64,000 nt of DNA from Hydractinia symbiolongicarpus (lineage: Eukaryota > Cnidaria > Hydrozoa > Anthoathecata > Hydractiniidae), in the NCBI RefSeq assembly GCF_029227915.1, contig NC_079881.1:24405501-24469500 (forward strand), given 5' to 3'. A model generated the notes under the pieces. It searched no databases. It saw nothing but the letters and a program-made list of their open reading frames with translations, and had not been told where the DNA came from. This document shows positions 51,151 through 64,000 of this stretch, piece by piece. Position 1 is the first letter of the stretch. The number at the start of each line of letters is the position of its first letter. The translations under genes were made by a program, and so were the position numbers.

Positions 51151-52449
51151 GTCAAACTGGCTTTTTTATCACACTTACAAGGTCAAAGTCCACAATCAGT
51201 TCAATTAAGTCCCACAGTCAAACGTTTCACGGTTAAAAGCGATGCAACCTAGTAATATCCGAACACTATCGCTTAACACATGTTGGTACGAATATGTGAC
51301 GCAAGCGTTGTAACTCAAAAGGATTTATGCCACTAGTAATTCAATGAAATGTAGTTTTGGAAACTGTTCCTATTTCTTCAGCGCGCGATAACGGCTAGGA
51401 TTCGTCCCACGGTAAAGAATGACTTATTTATCTAAATTTTAAAGTGAAGCGCTACCACAGCGCCCAGTGCAATCGCTGAGTTCCGGCAATCATGTCAAAT
51501 TAAGAAGAATGCTATTTCTTGGAGTCCGATTGTCTTACTTATAACATTTATAAAGTCACAGTCCTAAATCAGTTCAATTAAGTCCCACAGTCAATCTTTC
51601 CACTGTTAAAAGCGATGCAACCTAGTAATACCCGAATAATATCGCTAAATATATGTTCGTACGAATATTTGACGCAACCGTTTTAACTCAAACGAATTTA
51701 TACCACTAGAAATTCAATGAAATGTAGTTTTGGAAACTGTTCCTATTTACTCAGCGCGTGCTAACGGCCAGGATTGGTCCCACAGCAAAAAGTGACTTAT
51801 TTATCTAAATTTTAAAGTAAAGCGCTACCACAGCGAATAGTGCAATCGCTGAGTTCCGGCAATCACGTCAAATTAAGAAGAATGTTAATTCTTGGGATCC
51901 TATTGCCTCATTTATCACATTTATCAGGTCACAGTCCAAAGTTAGTTCAATTAAATCCAACAGTCAATCGTTTGACTGTTAAATACAATTCAACCTAGTA
52001 ATATCAGAAAAATATCGTTAAATACATGTTAGTACGAATATGTGACCCAACCATTGTAACTCAAAATGACTGACACCGTTAGCAAGTCAATGAAATGTAG
52101 TTTTTGAAACTGTTGCTATTTCTTCAGTGCGCGATAACTGCTAGGATTGGTCCCACAGTAAAGAATGAATTATCTATCTAAATTTTTATATGAAGCACTA
52201 TCACAGCGCCCAGTGTAATCGCTGAGTTCCGGCAATCACGTCAAATTAAGAAGAATGTTATTTCTTGGAGTCCAATTGTCTCACTTTCACATTTATAAGG
52301 TGACAGTCTAAAGTTAGTTCAATTAAATTCCACAGGAAATCGTTTCAATGTTAAAAGCGATACAACTTAGTAATATCGGAAATAAATCACTAACTACATG
52401 TTGGTACGACTATGTGACGCAACCGTTGTAACTCAAACCGATTGACACC
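50260..52449. repeat. Duplicated block I, left copy (~31-monomer spacing)
   Basis: Matches 61811-64000 at a constant offset of 11551 bp. The marker CAGCGAATAGTGCAATC occurs at 51831 and 63382, and CGCTTAACACATGTTGG is also shared. The partner is cut by the window end, so the full length is unknown. Confidence 0.8.
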
Positions 52450-54000
52450 GTTAGAAAGTCAATGAAATGTAGTTTTGGAAACTGTCTCTACTTCTTCAGC
52501 ACGAACTAACGGCTAGGATTGTTCCTACAGAAAAAAATGACTTATTTATCTTAATTTTTAAATGAAGCGCTACAACAGCGCCCAGTGTAATAGCTGAGTT
52601 CCAGCAATCATGTCAAGTTAAGAACAACGTTATTTCTTGTAGTCAAACTGGCTTATTTATCACATTTACAAGGTCAAAGTCCACAATCAGTTCAATTAAG
52701 TCTCACAGTCAATCGTTTCACTGTTATGAGTAATGTAACCTAGTAATGGCGAAAAAATATCGCTAAATACATGTTGGTACGACTATGTCACGCAACTGTT
52801 GTAACTCATACGGATTGATACCGCTAGAAAGTAAATAAAATGTAGTTTTTGAAACTGTTCCTATTTATTCAGGGCGTGCTAACGGCCAGGATTGGTCCCA
52901 CAGTAATTATGACTTATTTATCTAAGTTTTTAAATCAAGCGCTGCCACAGCGACCATTGTAATCGTGGAATTCCAGCAATCATGTCAAATTAAGAGGAAT
53001 GTTATTTCTCGCAGTCCAATTGGCTCATTTGTCACATTTATAAGGTCACAGTCCAGAATGAGTTCAATTAAGTCCCACAGTCATTCGTTTCACTGTTAAA
53101 AGCAGTACAACTTTGTAATATCGGAAAAAATATATAAACACATGTTGGTACGATTATGTGACGCAACCGTTGTAACTCAAACGGATTGACACCGTTAGAA
53201 AGTCAATGAATGGTAGTTTTGGAAACTGTCTCTACTTCTTCAACGCGAACTAACGGCTAGGATTGGTCCCACAGTAAAAAATGATTTATTTATCTTAATT
53301 TTTTAATAAAACGCTACCAGAGCGCCCAGTGTAATCTCTGAGTTCCAGCAATCATGTCAAATTAAGAACAACGTTATTTCTTGTATTCAAACTGGCTCAT
53401 TTATCATCTTTATAAGGTCAAAGCCCAAAATCAGTTCAATTAAGTCCCACAGTCAAACGTTTCACTGTTAAAAGCGATGCAACCTAGTAATATCCGAACA
53501 CTATCGCTAAACACATGTTGGTACGAATATGTGACGCAACCGTTGTAACTCAAACGGATTTATACCGCTGGAAATTCTATGAAATGTAGTTTTGGAAACT
53601 GTTCTTATTTCTTCAGTGCGCGATAACGGCTAGGATTCGTCCCACGGTAAAGAATGACTTATTTATCTAAGTTTTTAAATCAAGCGCTGCCACAGCGACC
53701 ATTGTAATCGTGGAATTCCAGCAATCATGTCAAATTAAGAAGAATGTTATTTCTTGGAGTCCGATTGTCTTACTTATAACATTTATAAAGTCACAGTCCC
53801 AAATCAGTTCAATTAAGTCCCACAGTCAATCGTTTCACTGTTAAAAGCAATGAAACCTAGTAATACCCGAATAATATCGCTAAATATATGATCGTACGAA
53901 TATTTGACGCAACCGTTTTAACTCAAACGAATTTATACCACTAGAAATTCAATGAAATGTAGTTGTGGAAACTGTTCCTATTTACTCAGCGCGTGCTAAC

Positions 54001-54746
54001 GGCCAGGATTGGTCCCACAGTAAAAAATGATTTATTTATCTTAATTTTTTAATAAAACGCTACCAAAGCGCCCAGTGTAATCGCTGAGTTCCAGCAATCA
54101 TGTCAAATTAAGATCAACGTTATTTCTTGAAGTCAAACTGGCTTATTTATCACATTTATAAGGTCAAAGTCTACAATCAGTTCAATTAAGTCCCACAGTC
54201 AAACGTTTCACTGTTAAAAGCAATGAAACCTAGTGATACCCGAATAATATCGCTAAATATATGTTCGTACGAATATTTGACGCAACCGTTTTAACTCAAA
54301 CGAATTTATACCACTAGAAATTCAATGAAATGTAGTTTTGGAAACTGTTCCTATTTACTCAGCGCGTGCTAACGGCCAGGATTGGTCCCACAGTAAAAAA
54401 TGATTTATTTATCTTAATTTTTTAATAAAACGCTACCAAAGCGCCCAGTGTAATCGCTGAGTTCCAGCAATCATGTCAAATTAAGATCAACGTTATTTCT
54501 TGAAGTCAAACTGGCTTATTTATCACATTTATAAGGTCAAAGTCTACAATCAGTTCAATTAAGTCCCACAGTCAAACGTTTCACTGGTAAAAGCGATGCA
54601 ACCTAGTAATATCCGAACACTATCGCTAAATACATGTTAGTACGAATATGTGACACAACCATTGTAACTCAAAATGACTGACACCGTTAGCAAGTCAATG
54701 AAATGTAGTTTTTGAAACTGTTGCTATTTCTTCAGCGCGCGATAAC
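54001..54746. repeat. Tandem duplication of a divergent monomer
   Basis: 54001-54373 and 54374-54746 begin alike at an offset of 373 bp. They share TTTTTTAATAAAACGCTACC and CTACCAAAGCGCCC, where the first hairpin arm and loop are altered. The second unit switches subtype near its middle. Confidence 0.65.
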
Positions 54747-57059
54747 GGCTTGGATTGGTCCCACAGTAAAGAATGAATTATCTATCTAAATTCTTAAATG
54801 AAGCACAGCGCCCAGTGTAATCGCTGAGTTCTGGCAATCACGTCAAATTAAGAAGAATGTTGTTTCTTGGAGTCCAATTGTCTCACTTTCACATTTACAA
54901 GGTCAAAGTCCACAATCAGTTCAATTAAGTCCCACAGTCAAACGTTTCACTGGTAAAAGCGATGCAACCTAGTAATATCCGAACACTATCGCTAAATACA
55001 TGTTAGTACGAATATGTGACACAACCATTGTAACTCAAAATGACTGACACCGTTAGCAAGTCAATGAAATGTAGTTTCTGAAACTGTTGCTATTTCTTCA
55101 GCGCGCGATAACGGCTTGGATTGGTCCCACAGTAAAGAATGAATTATCTATCTAAATTTTTAAATGAAGCACTATCACAGCGCCCAGTGTAATCGCTGAG
55201 TTCTGGCAATCACGTCAAATTAAGAAGAATGTTATTTCTTGGAGTCCAATTGTCTCACTTTCACATTTACAAGGTCAAAGTCCACAATCAGTTCAATTAA
55301 GTCCCACAGTCAAACGTTTCACTGTTAAAAGCGAGGCAACCTAGTAATATCCGAACACTATCGCTAAATACATGTTGGTACGAATATGTGACGCAACCGT
55401 TGTAACTCAAACGGATTTATACCGCTATAAATTCAATGAAATGTAGTTTTGGAAACTGTTCCTATTTATTCAGCGCGTGCTAACGGCCAGGATTGGTCCC
55501 ACAGTAAAAAATAACTTATTTATCTAAATTTTTAAATGAAGCGCTACCACAGCGCTCAGTGTAATCGCTGAATTCCATCAATCCCGTCAAATTAAGAAGA
55601 ATGTTAATTTTTGGGATCCTATTGCCTCATTTATCACATTTATCAGGTCACAGTCCAAAGTTAGTTCAATTAAGTCCCACAGTCAATCGTTTGACTGTTA
55701 AAAGTGATTCAACCTAGTAATATCAGAAAAATATCGCTAAATACATGTGAGAACGAATATGTGACCCAACCATTGTAACTCAAACGGACTTACACCGTTA
55801 GCAAGTCAATGAAATGTAGTTTTTGAAACTGTTGCTATTTCTTCAGTGCGCGAAAACGGCTACGATTGGTCCCACAGTAAAGATTGAATTATCTATCTAA
55901 ATTTTTAAATGAAGCACTATCACAGCGCCCAGTGTAATCGCTGAGTTCCGGCAATCACGTCAAATTAAGAAGAATGTTATTTCTTGCAGTCCAGTTGACT
56001 CACTTATGACATTTATAAGGTCACAGTCCAAAGTTAGTTCAATTAAATTCCACAGGAAATCGTTTCAATGTTTAAAGCGATACAACTTAGTAATATCGGA
56101 AAAAAATCACTAACTACATGTTGGTACGACTATGTGACGCAACCGTTTTAACTCAAACGGATTGACACCGTTAGAAAGTCAATGAAATGTAGTTTTGGAA
56201 ACTGTCTCTACTTCTTCAGCACGAACTAATGGCTAGGATTGGTCCCACAGTAAAAAATGTCTTATTTATCTTAATTTTTAAATGAAGCGCTACAACAGCG
56301 CCCAGTGTAATCGCTGAGTTCCAGCAATCATGTCAAATTAAGAAGAATGTTATTTCTTGGACTCCGACAGTCTTACTTATAACATTAATAAAGTCACATT
56401 CCCAAATCAGTTCAATTAAGTCCCACAGTCAATCGTTTCACTGTTAAAAGCGATGCAACCTAGTAATACCCGAATAATATCGCTAAATATATGTTCGTAC
56501 GAATATTTGACGCAACCGTTTTAACACAAACGAATTTATACCACTAGAAATTCAATAAAATTTAGTTTTGGAAACTGTTCCTATTTACTCAGCGCGTGCT
56601 AACGGCCAGGATTGGTCCCACAGCAAAAAGTGACTTATTTATCTAAATTTTAAAGTAAAGCACTACCACAGCGCCCAGTGCAATCGCTGAGTTCCAGCAA
56701 TCACGTCAAATTAAGAAGAATGGTAATTCTTGGGATCCTAGTGCCTCATTTATCACATTTATCAGGTCACAGTCCAAAGTTAGTTCAATTAAGTCCAACA
56801 GTCAATCGTTTGACTGTTAAATACGATTCAACCTAGTAATATCAGAAAAATATCGCTAAATACATGTTAGTACGAATATGTGACCCAACCATTGTAACTC
56901 AAAATGACTGACACCGTTAGCAAGTCAATGAAATGTAGTTTTTGAAACTGTTGCTATTTCTTTAGCGCGCGATAACGGCTTGGATTGGTCCCACAATAAA
57001 AAATGACTTTTTTGTCTTAATTTTTAAATGAAGCGCTACCACAGTATCCAGTGTAATCG

Positions 57060-58500
57060 CTGAGTTCCAGCAATCATGTCAAATTAAGAAGAATGTTATT
57101 TCTTGGAGTCCGATTGTCTTACCTATAACATTTATAAAGTCACAGTCCTAAATCAGTTCAATTAAGTCCCCCAGTCAATCGTTTCACTGTTAAAAGCGAT
57201 GCAACCTAGTAATACCCGAATAATATCGCTAAATATATGTTCGTACGAATATTTGACGCAACCGTTTTAACTCAAACGAATTTATACCACTAGAAATTCA
57301 ATGAAATGTAGTTTTGGAAACTGCTCCTATTTATTCAGCGCGTGCTAACGGACAGGATTTGTCCCACAGCAAAAAGTGACTTATTTATCTAAATTTTAAA
57401 GTGAAGCGCTACCACAGCGCCCAGTGCAATCGCTGAGTTCCGGCAATCACGTCAAATTAGAAAGAATGTTAATTCTTGGGATCCTATTGCCTCATTTATC
57501 TCATTTATCAGGTCACAGTCCAAAGTTAGTTCAATTAAGTCCCACAGTCAATCGTTTGACTGTTAAATACGATTCAACCTAGTAATATCAGAAAAATATC
57601 GCTAAATACATGTTAGTACGAATATGTGACCCAACCATTGTAACTCAAAATGACTGACACGGTTAGCATGTCAATGAAACGTAGTTTTTGAAACTGTTGC
57701 TATTTCTTCAGCGCGCGATAACTGCTAGGATTGGTCCCACAGTAAAGAATGAATTATCTATCTAAATTTTTAAATGAAGCACTATCACAGCGCCCAGTGT
57801 AATCGCTGAGTTCCGGCAATCACGTCAAATTAAGAAGAATGTTATTTCTTGGAGTCCAATTGTCTCACTTTCATATTTATAAGGACACAGTCCAAAGTTA
57901 GTTCAATTAAATTCCACAGGAAATCGTTTCAATGTTAAAAGCGATACAACTTAGTAATATCGGAAAAAAATTACTAACTACATGTTAGTACGACTATGTG
58001 ACGCAACCGTTGTAACTCAAACCGATTGACACCGTTAGAAAGTCAATGAAATGTAGTTTTGGAAACTGTCTCTACTTCTTCAGCACGAACTAACAGCTAG
58101 GATTGGTCCCACAGTAAAAAATGACTTATTTATCTTCATTTTTAAATGAAGTGCTACAACAGCGCCCAGTGTAATCGCTGAGTTCCAGCAATCATGTCAA
58201 GTTAAGAGAACAACGTTATTTCTTGTAGTCAAACTGGCTTATTTATCACATTTACAAGGTCAAAGTCCACAATCAGTTCAATTAAGTCCCACAGTCAAAC
58301 GTTTCACCGTTAAAAGCGATGTAACCTAGTAATATCTGAACACTATCGCTAAATACATGTTGGTACGAATATGTCACGCAACCGTTTTAACTCAAACGGA
58401 TTGACACCGTTAGAAGGTCAATGAAATGTAGTTTTGGAAACTGTCTCTACTTCTTCAGCGCGTGATAACGGCTAGGATTCGTCCTACGGTAAAGAATGAC
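57060..58500. repeat. Five-monomer-spaced block J, left copy
   Basis: Matches 58926-60366 at an offset of about 1866 bp, with shared GGACAGGATTTGTCCC, CATTTATCTCATTTATC and CGATAACTGCTAGG. It carries an extra GA near 58207. Confidence 0.75.
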
Positions 58501-58925
58501 TTATCTATCTAAATTTTTAAATGAAGCACTATCACAGTATCCAGTGTAATCGCTGAGTTCCAGCAATCATGTCAAGTTAAGAACAACGTTATTTCTTGTA
58601 GTCAAACTGGCTTATTTATCACATTTACAAGGTCAAAGTTCACAATCAGCTCAATTAAGTCCCACAGTCAAACGTTTCACTGTTAAAGACCATGCAACCA
58701 AGTAATACCCGAATAGTATCGCTGAATATATGTTCGTACGAATATTTGACGCAACCGTTGTAACTCAAACGGATTTATACCGCTGGAAATTCAATGAAAT
58801 GTAGTTTTGAAAACTGTTCCTATTTCTTCAGCGCGCGATAACGGTTAGGATTCGTCCCACGGTAAAGAATGACTTATTTATCTAAATTTTAAAGTGAAGC
58901 GCTACCACAGCGCCCAGTGCAATCG

Positions 58926-60366
58926 CTGAGTTCCGGCAATCATGTCAAATTAAGAAGAATGTTATTTCTTGGAGTCCGATTGTCTTACCTATAACATTTA
59001 TAAAGTCACAGTCCTAAATCAGTTCAATTAAGTCCCACAGTCAATCGTTTCACTGTTAAAAGCGATGCAACCTAGTAATACCCGAATAATATCGCTAAAT
59101 ATATGTTCGTACGAATATGTGACGCAACCGTTTTAACTCAAACGAATTTATACCACTAGAAATTCAATGAAATGTAGTTTTGGAAACTGCTCCTATTTAC
59201 TCAGCGCGTGCTAACGGACAGGATTTGTCCCACAGCAAAAAGTGACTTATTTATCTAAATTTTAAAGTGAAGCGCTACCACAGCGCCCAGTGTAATCGCT
59301 GAGTTCCGGCAATCACGTCAAATTAGGAAGAATGTTAATTCTTGGGATCCTATTGCCTCATTTATCTCATTTATCAGGTCACAGTCCAAAGTTAGTTCAA
59401 TTAAGTCCCACAGTCAATCGTTTGACTGTTAAATACGATTCAACCTAGTAATATCAGAAAAATATCGCTAAATACATGTTAGTACGAATATGTGACGCAA
59501 CCATTGTAACTCAAAATGACTGACACCGTTAGCAAGTCAATGAAATGTAGTTTTTGAAACTGTTGCTATTTCTTCAGCGCGCGATAACTGCTAGGATTGG
59601 TCCCACAGTAAAGAATGAATTATCTATCTAAATTTTTAAATGAAGCACTATCACAGCGCCCAGTGTAATCGCTGAGTTCCGGCAATCACGTCAAATTAAG
59701 AGGAATGTTATTTCTTGGAGTCCAATTGTCTCACTTTCACATTTATAAGGACACAGTCCAAAGTTAGTTCAATTAAATTCCACAGGAAATCGTTTCAATG
59801 TTAAAAGCGATACAACTTAGTAATATCGGAAAAAAATTACTAACTACATGTTGGTACGACTATGTGACGCAACCGTTGTAACTCAAACCCATTGACACCG
59901 TTAGAAAGTCAATGAAATGTAGTTTTGGAAACTGTCTCTACTTCTTCAGCACGAATTAACAGCTAGGATTGGTCCCACAGTAAAAAATGACTTATTTATC
60001 TTAATTTTTAAATGAAGTGCTACAACAGCGCCCAGTGTAATCGCTGAGATCCAGCAATCATGTCAAGTTAAGAACAACGTTATTTCTTGTAGTCAAACTG
60101 GCTTATTTATCACATTTACAAGGTCAAAGTCCACAATCAGTTCAATTAAGTCCCACAGTCAAACGTTTCACCGTTAAAAGCGATGTAACCTAGTTATATC
60201 CGAACACTATCGCTAAATACATGTTGGTACGAATATGTCACGCAACCGTTTTAACTCAAACGGATTGACACCGTTAGAAGGTCAATGAAATGTAGTTTTG
60301 GAAACTGTCTCTACTTCTTCAGCGCGTGATAACGGCTAGGATTCGTCCTACGGTAAAGAATGACTT
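58926..60366. repeat. Five-monomer-spaced block J, right copy
   Basis: Partner of 57060-58500. Its second half also belongs to block H, showing that the duplications overlap and are nested. Confidence 0.75.
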
Positions 60367-61210
60367 ATTTATCTAAATTTTTAAATGAAACGCTACCACA
60401 GCGCCCAGTGCAATCGCTGAATTCAGGCAATCACGTCAAATTAAGAAGAATGTTAATTCTTGGGGTCCAATTGTCTCACTTATCACACTTATAAGGTCAC
60501 AGTCCAAAATCAGTTCATTTAAGTGCCACAGTAAATCGTTTCACTGTTAAAAGAGATACAACCTAGTAATATCAGAAAAACATCCCTAAATACATGTTGG
60601 TACGAAAATGTGACGCAACCGTTGTAACTCAAACGGATTGACACCGTTAGAAAGTCAATGAAATGTAGTATTTGAATCTCTCTCTATTTCTTCAGCGCGA
60701 ACTAACGGCTAGGATTTGTCCCACAGTAAAAAATGACTTATTTATCTTAATTTTTAAATAAAGCGCTACCAAAACGCCCAGTGTAATCGCTGAGTTCCAG
60801 CAATCATGTCAAATTAAGAACAATGTTATTTCTTGGGGTCCAGTTCGCTCACTTGTCACATTTATAAGGTCACAGTCCAGAATGAGTTCAATTAAGTCCC
60901 ACAGTCAATCGTTTCACTGTTAAAAGCGATACAATTTAGTAATATCGGAAAAAAATCACTAACTACATGTTGGTACGACTATAAGACGCAACCGTTGTAA
61001 CTCAAACGGATTGACACCGTTAGAAAGTCAATGAAATGTAGTTTTGGAAACTGTCTCTACTTCTTCAGCACGAACTAACGGCTAGGATTGGTCCCACAGT
61101 AAAAAATGTCTTATTTATCTTAATTTTTAAATGAAGCGCTACAACAGCGCCCAGTGTAATCGCTGAGTTCCAGCAATCATGTCAAATTAAGAACAACGTT
61201 ATTTCTTGTA
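59730..61210. repeat. Duplicated block H, right copy
   Basis: Partner of 49670-51150. The part from about 60284 recurs once more from about 61775 at an offset of 1491 bp (four monomers). Confidence 0.75.
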
Positions 61211-61810
61211 GTCAAACTGGCTCATTTATCATCCTTATAAGGTCAAAGTCCAAAATCAGTTCAATTAAGTCCCACAGTCAATCGTTTCACTGTTAAAAGC
61301 AATGAAACCTAGTAATACCCGAATAATATCGCTAAATATATGTTCGTACGAATATTTGACGCAACCGTTTTAACCCAAACGAATTTATACCACTAGAAAT
61401 TCAATGAAATGTAGTTTTGGAAACTGTTCCTATTTCTTCAGCGCGCGATAACTGCTAGGATTGGTACCACAGTAAAGAATGAATTATCTATCTAAATTTT
61501 TAAATGAAGCACTATCACAGCGCCCAGTGTAATCGCTGAGTTCCGGCAATCACGTCAAATTAAGAAGAATGTTATTTCTTGGAGTCCAATTGTCTCACTC
61601 TCACATTTATAAGGACACAGTCTAAAGTTAGTTCAATTAAATTCCACTGGAAATCGTTTCAATGTTAAAAGCGATACAACTTAGTAATATTGGAAAAAAA
61701 TTAATAACTACATGTTGGTACGACTATGTGACGCAACCGTTGTAACTCAAACCGATTGACATCGTTAGAAAGTCAATGAAATGTAGTTTTGGAAACTGTC
61801 TCTACTTCTT

Positions 61811-64000
61811 CAGCGCGTGATAACGGCTAGGATTCGTCCTACGGTAAAGAATGACTTATTTATCTAAATTTTTAAATGAAACGCTACCACAGCGCCCAGT
61901 GCAATCGCTGAATTCAGGCAATCACGTCAAATTAAGAAGAATGTTAATTCTTGGGGTCCAATTGTCTCACTTATCACACTTATAAGGTCACAGTCCAAAA
62001 TCAGTTCATTTAAGTGCCACAGTAAATCGTTTCACTGTTAAAAGCGATACAACCTAGTAATATCAGGAAAACATCCCTAAATACATGTTGGTACGAAAAT
62101 GTGACGCAACCGTTGTAACTCAAACGGATTGACACCGTTAGAAAGTCAATGAAATGTAGTATTTGAATCTCTCTCTATTTCTTCAGCGCGAACTAACGGC
62201 TAGGATTTGTCCCACAGTAAAAAATGACTTATTTATCTTAATTTTTAAATAAAGCGTTACCAAAACGCCCAGTGTAATCGCTGAGTTCCAGCAATCATGT
62301 CAAATTAAGAACAATGTTATTTCTTGGGGTCCAGTTCGCTCACTTATCACATTTATAAGGTGACAGTCCAGAATGAGTTCAATTAAGTCCCACAGTCAAT
62401 CGTTTCACTGTTAAAAGCGATACAACTTAGTAATATCGGAAAAAAATCACTAACTACATGTTGGTACGACTATGTGACGCAACCGTTGTAACCCAAACGG
62501 ATTGACACCGTTAGAAAGTCAATGAAATGTAGTTTTGGAAACTGTCTCTACTTCTTCAGCACGAACTAACGGCTAGGATTGGTCCCACAGTAAAAAATGT
62601 CTTATTTATCTTAATTTTTAAATGAAGCGCTACAACAGCGCCCAGTGTAATCGCTGAGTTACATCAATCATGTCAAGTTAAGAACAACGTTATTTCTTGT
62701 AGTCAAACTGGCTTATTTATCACACTTACAAGGTCAAAGTCCACAATCAGTTCAATTAAGTCCCACAGTCAAACGTTTCACTGTTAAAAGCGATGCAACC
62801 TAGTAATATCCGAACACTATCGCTTAACACATGTTGGTACGAATATGTGACGCAAGCGTTGTAACTCAAACGGATTTATGCCACTAGTAATTCAATGAAA
62901 TGTAGTTTTGGAAACTGTTCCTATTTCTTCAGCGCGCGATAACGGCTAGGATTCGTCCCACGGTAAAGAATGACTTATTTATCTAAATTTTAAAGTGAAG
63001 CGCTACCACAGCGCCAAGTGCAATCGCTGAGTTCCGGCAATCATGTCAAATTAAGAAGAATGTTATTTCCTGGAGTCCGATTGTCTTACTTATAACATTT
63101 ATAAAGTCACAGTCCTAAATCAGTTCATTTAAGTCCCACAGTCAATCTTTTCACTGTTAAAAGCGATGCAACCTAGTAATACCCGAATAATATCGCTAAA
63201 TATATGTTGGTACGAATATTTGACGCAACCGTTTTAACTCAAACGAATTTATACCACTAGAAATTCAATGAAATGTAGTTTTGGAAATTGTTCCTATTAA
63301 CTTAGTGCGTGCTAACGGCCAGGATTGGTCCCACAGCAAAAAGTGACTTATTTATCTAAATTTTAAAGTAAAGCGCTACCACAGCGAATAGTGCAATCGC
63401 TGAGTTCCGGCAATCACGTCAAATTAAGAAGAATGTTAATTCTTGGGATCCTATTGCCTCATTTATCACATTTATCAGGTCACAGTCCAAAGTTAGTTCA
63501 ATTAAATCCAACAGTCAATCGTTTGACTGTTAAATACGATTCAACCTAGTAATATCAGAAAAATATCGCTAAATACATGTTAGTACGAATATGTGACCCA
63601 ACCATTGTAACTCAAAATGACTGACACCGTTAGCAAGTCAATGAAATGTAGTTTTTGAAACTGTTGCTATTTCTTCAGTGCGCGATAACGGCTAGGATTG
63701 GTCCCACAGTAAAGAATGAATTATCTATCTAAATTTTTATATGAAGCACTATCACAGCGCCCAGTGTAATCGCTGAATTCCGGCAATCACGTCAAATTAA
63801 GAAGAATGTTATTTCTTGTAGTCCAATTGTCTCACTTTCACATTTATAAGGTCACAGTCTAAAGTTAGTTCAATTAAATTCCACAGGAAATCGTTTCAAT
63901 GTTAAAAGCGATACAACTTGGTAATATCGGAAATAAATCACTAACTACATGTTGGTACGACTATGTGACGCAACCGTTGTAACTCAAACCGATTGACACC
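61811..64000. repeat. Duplicated block I, right copy (truncated by window end)
   Basis: Partner of 50260-52449. The match holds to the last base of the window. Confidence 0.8.

Larger units (their letters stand above)
1..64000. repeat. Satellite DNA array, ~373-bp monomer, about 171 tandem copies
   Basis: The motif GGTCCCACAG, or a one- or two-base variant, recurs at 217, 591, 964, 1338, 1711, 2083, 2456 and so on to 63327 and 63700. That gives 169 sites, nearly all 372-374 bp apart, all in one orientation. The exceptions are the three SINE insertions, a 60-bp deletion near 14123, a 35-bp gain at 41200 and a few 6-10-bp deletions. Monomers differ at scattered positions but always align end to end. 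No long reading frame survives in any frame, and no promoter or gene structure was recognised. Both ends of the window lie inside the array, so its true length is unknown. A centromeric, pericentromeric or subtelomeric location is inferred from length and purity only. Confidence 0.97.
27518..64000. repeat. Satellite segment 4 (right of last SINE), ~98 monomers
   Basis: Uninterrupted monomers to the window end, phase sites 27518 to 63700. The only large change of phase is the 408-bp step from 40931 to 41339; 54757 to 55123 is 366 bp. Several multi-kilobase internal duplications are listed separately. A subtype carrying GGGATCCTATTGCCTC (a BamHI site) is common here and sparser to the left. No gene or mobile element is visible in these 36 kb. 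Confidence 0.95.

Noticed and set aside
1-64000. CRISPR array or bacterial repeat locus
   Set aside because: The unit is ~373 bp with no spacer/repeat alternation and no cas-like gene; a pol III SINE points to a eukaryote.
1-64000. CENP-B box in the monomer
   Set aside because: Neither the TTCG....A..CGGGA core nor its complement was seen in satellite monomers; the only CGGGA-like string is inside the SINE head.
1-64000. LTR retrotransposon or tandem viral genome
   Set aside because: No reverse transcriptase, integrase, capsid or other coding frame, no LTR ends, and no primer-binding site were seen.
1-64000. rDNA spacer or telomeric repeat
   Set aside because: No rRNA sequence and no TTAGGG-type tracts were seen in the window.

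Overview
The window is almost entirely one eukaryotic satellite DNA. About 171 head-to-tail copies of an AT-rich monomer of about 373 bp run through all 64 kb in a single orientation. I followed the motif GGTCCCACAG and its variants, which occurs once per monomer at that phase, at 169 successive sites. Nearly all steps between sites are 372-374 bp. There is no protein-coding gene, rRNA gene, canonical tRNA gene, CRISPR array or LTR element. Open frames are short and are by-products of the repeat. An array this long and pure suggests constitutive heterochromatin (pericentromeric, centromeric or subtelomeric) of a metazoan.

The only non-satellite DNA is three copies of a 314-bp SINE at 13257-13570, 16477-16790 and 27204-27517, all on the + strand. 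Each has a tRNA-like head with RNA polymerase III A and B boxes (the head resembles tRNA-Ala), an unrelated body, and a TAA-rich tail. The layout resembles, from memory, SINEs of marine invertebrates, perhaps cnidarians. This is a weak taxonomic guess. All three copies sit at the same base of the monomer with the same private flanking variants, so one insertion was multiplied along with the satellite.

Layout: 1-13256 satellite, containing a near-identical 2.5-kb block repeated 8196 bp apart and a block repeated four monomers apart; 13257-16790 two SINE copies around about eight monomers, one with a 60-bp deletion; 16791-27203 satellite with a three-copy trimer (1119 bp) at 21982-25338; 27204-27517 the third SINE; 27518-64000 uninterrupted satellite built of nested duplications (a 5.3/4.5-kb pair, a 7-monomer/6-monomer pair, a five-monomer repeat, and a 2.2-kb pair reaching the window end). 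One clear out-of-register junction lies at 41200/41201.

How the parts work together: divergent monomer subtypes are shuffled into higher-order blocks of 1, 2, 3, 4, 5, 6-7, 10, 15-17, 19, 22 and about 31 monomers. This is the pattern expected from repeated unequal exchange and gene conversion. Within the monomer three short dyads stand out: a hairpin GCGCT-ACCAC-AGCGC with a compensated variant GTGCT-ACCAC-AGCAC, a 20-bp imperfect palindrome centred on GTAC, and an AAGAA/TTCTT inverted repeat. The monomer length is close to two nucleosome repeats, and GTCCCACAGT occurs twice per monomer, which hints at a dimeric origin. All coordinates of duplication edges are read by eye and approximate to tens of bases.
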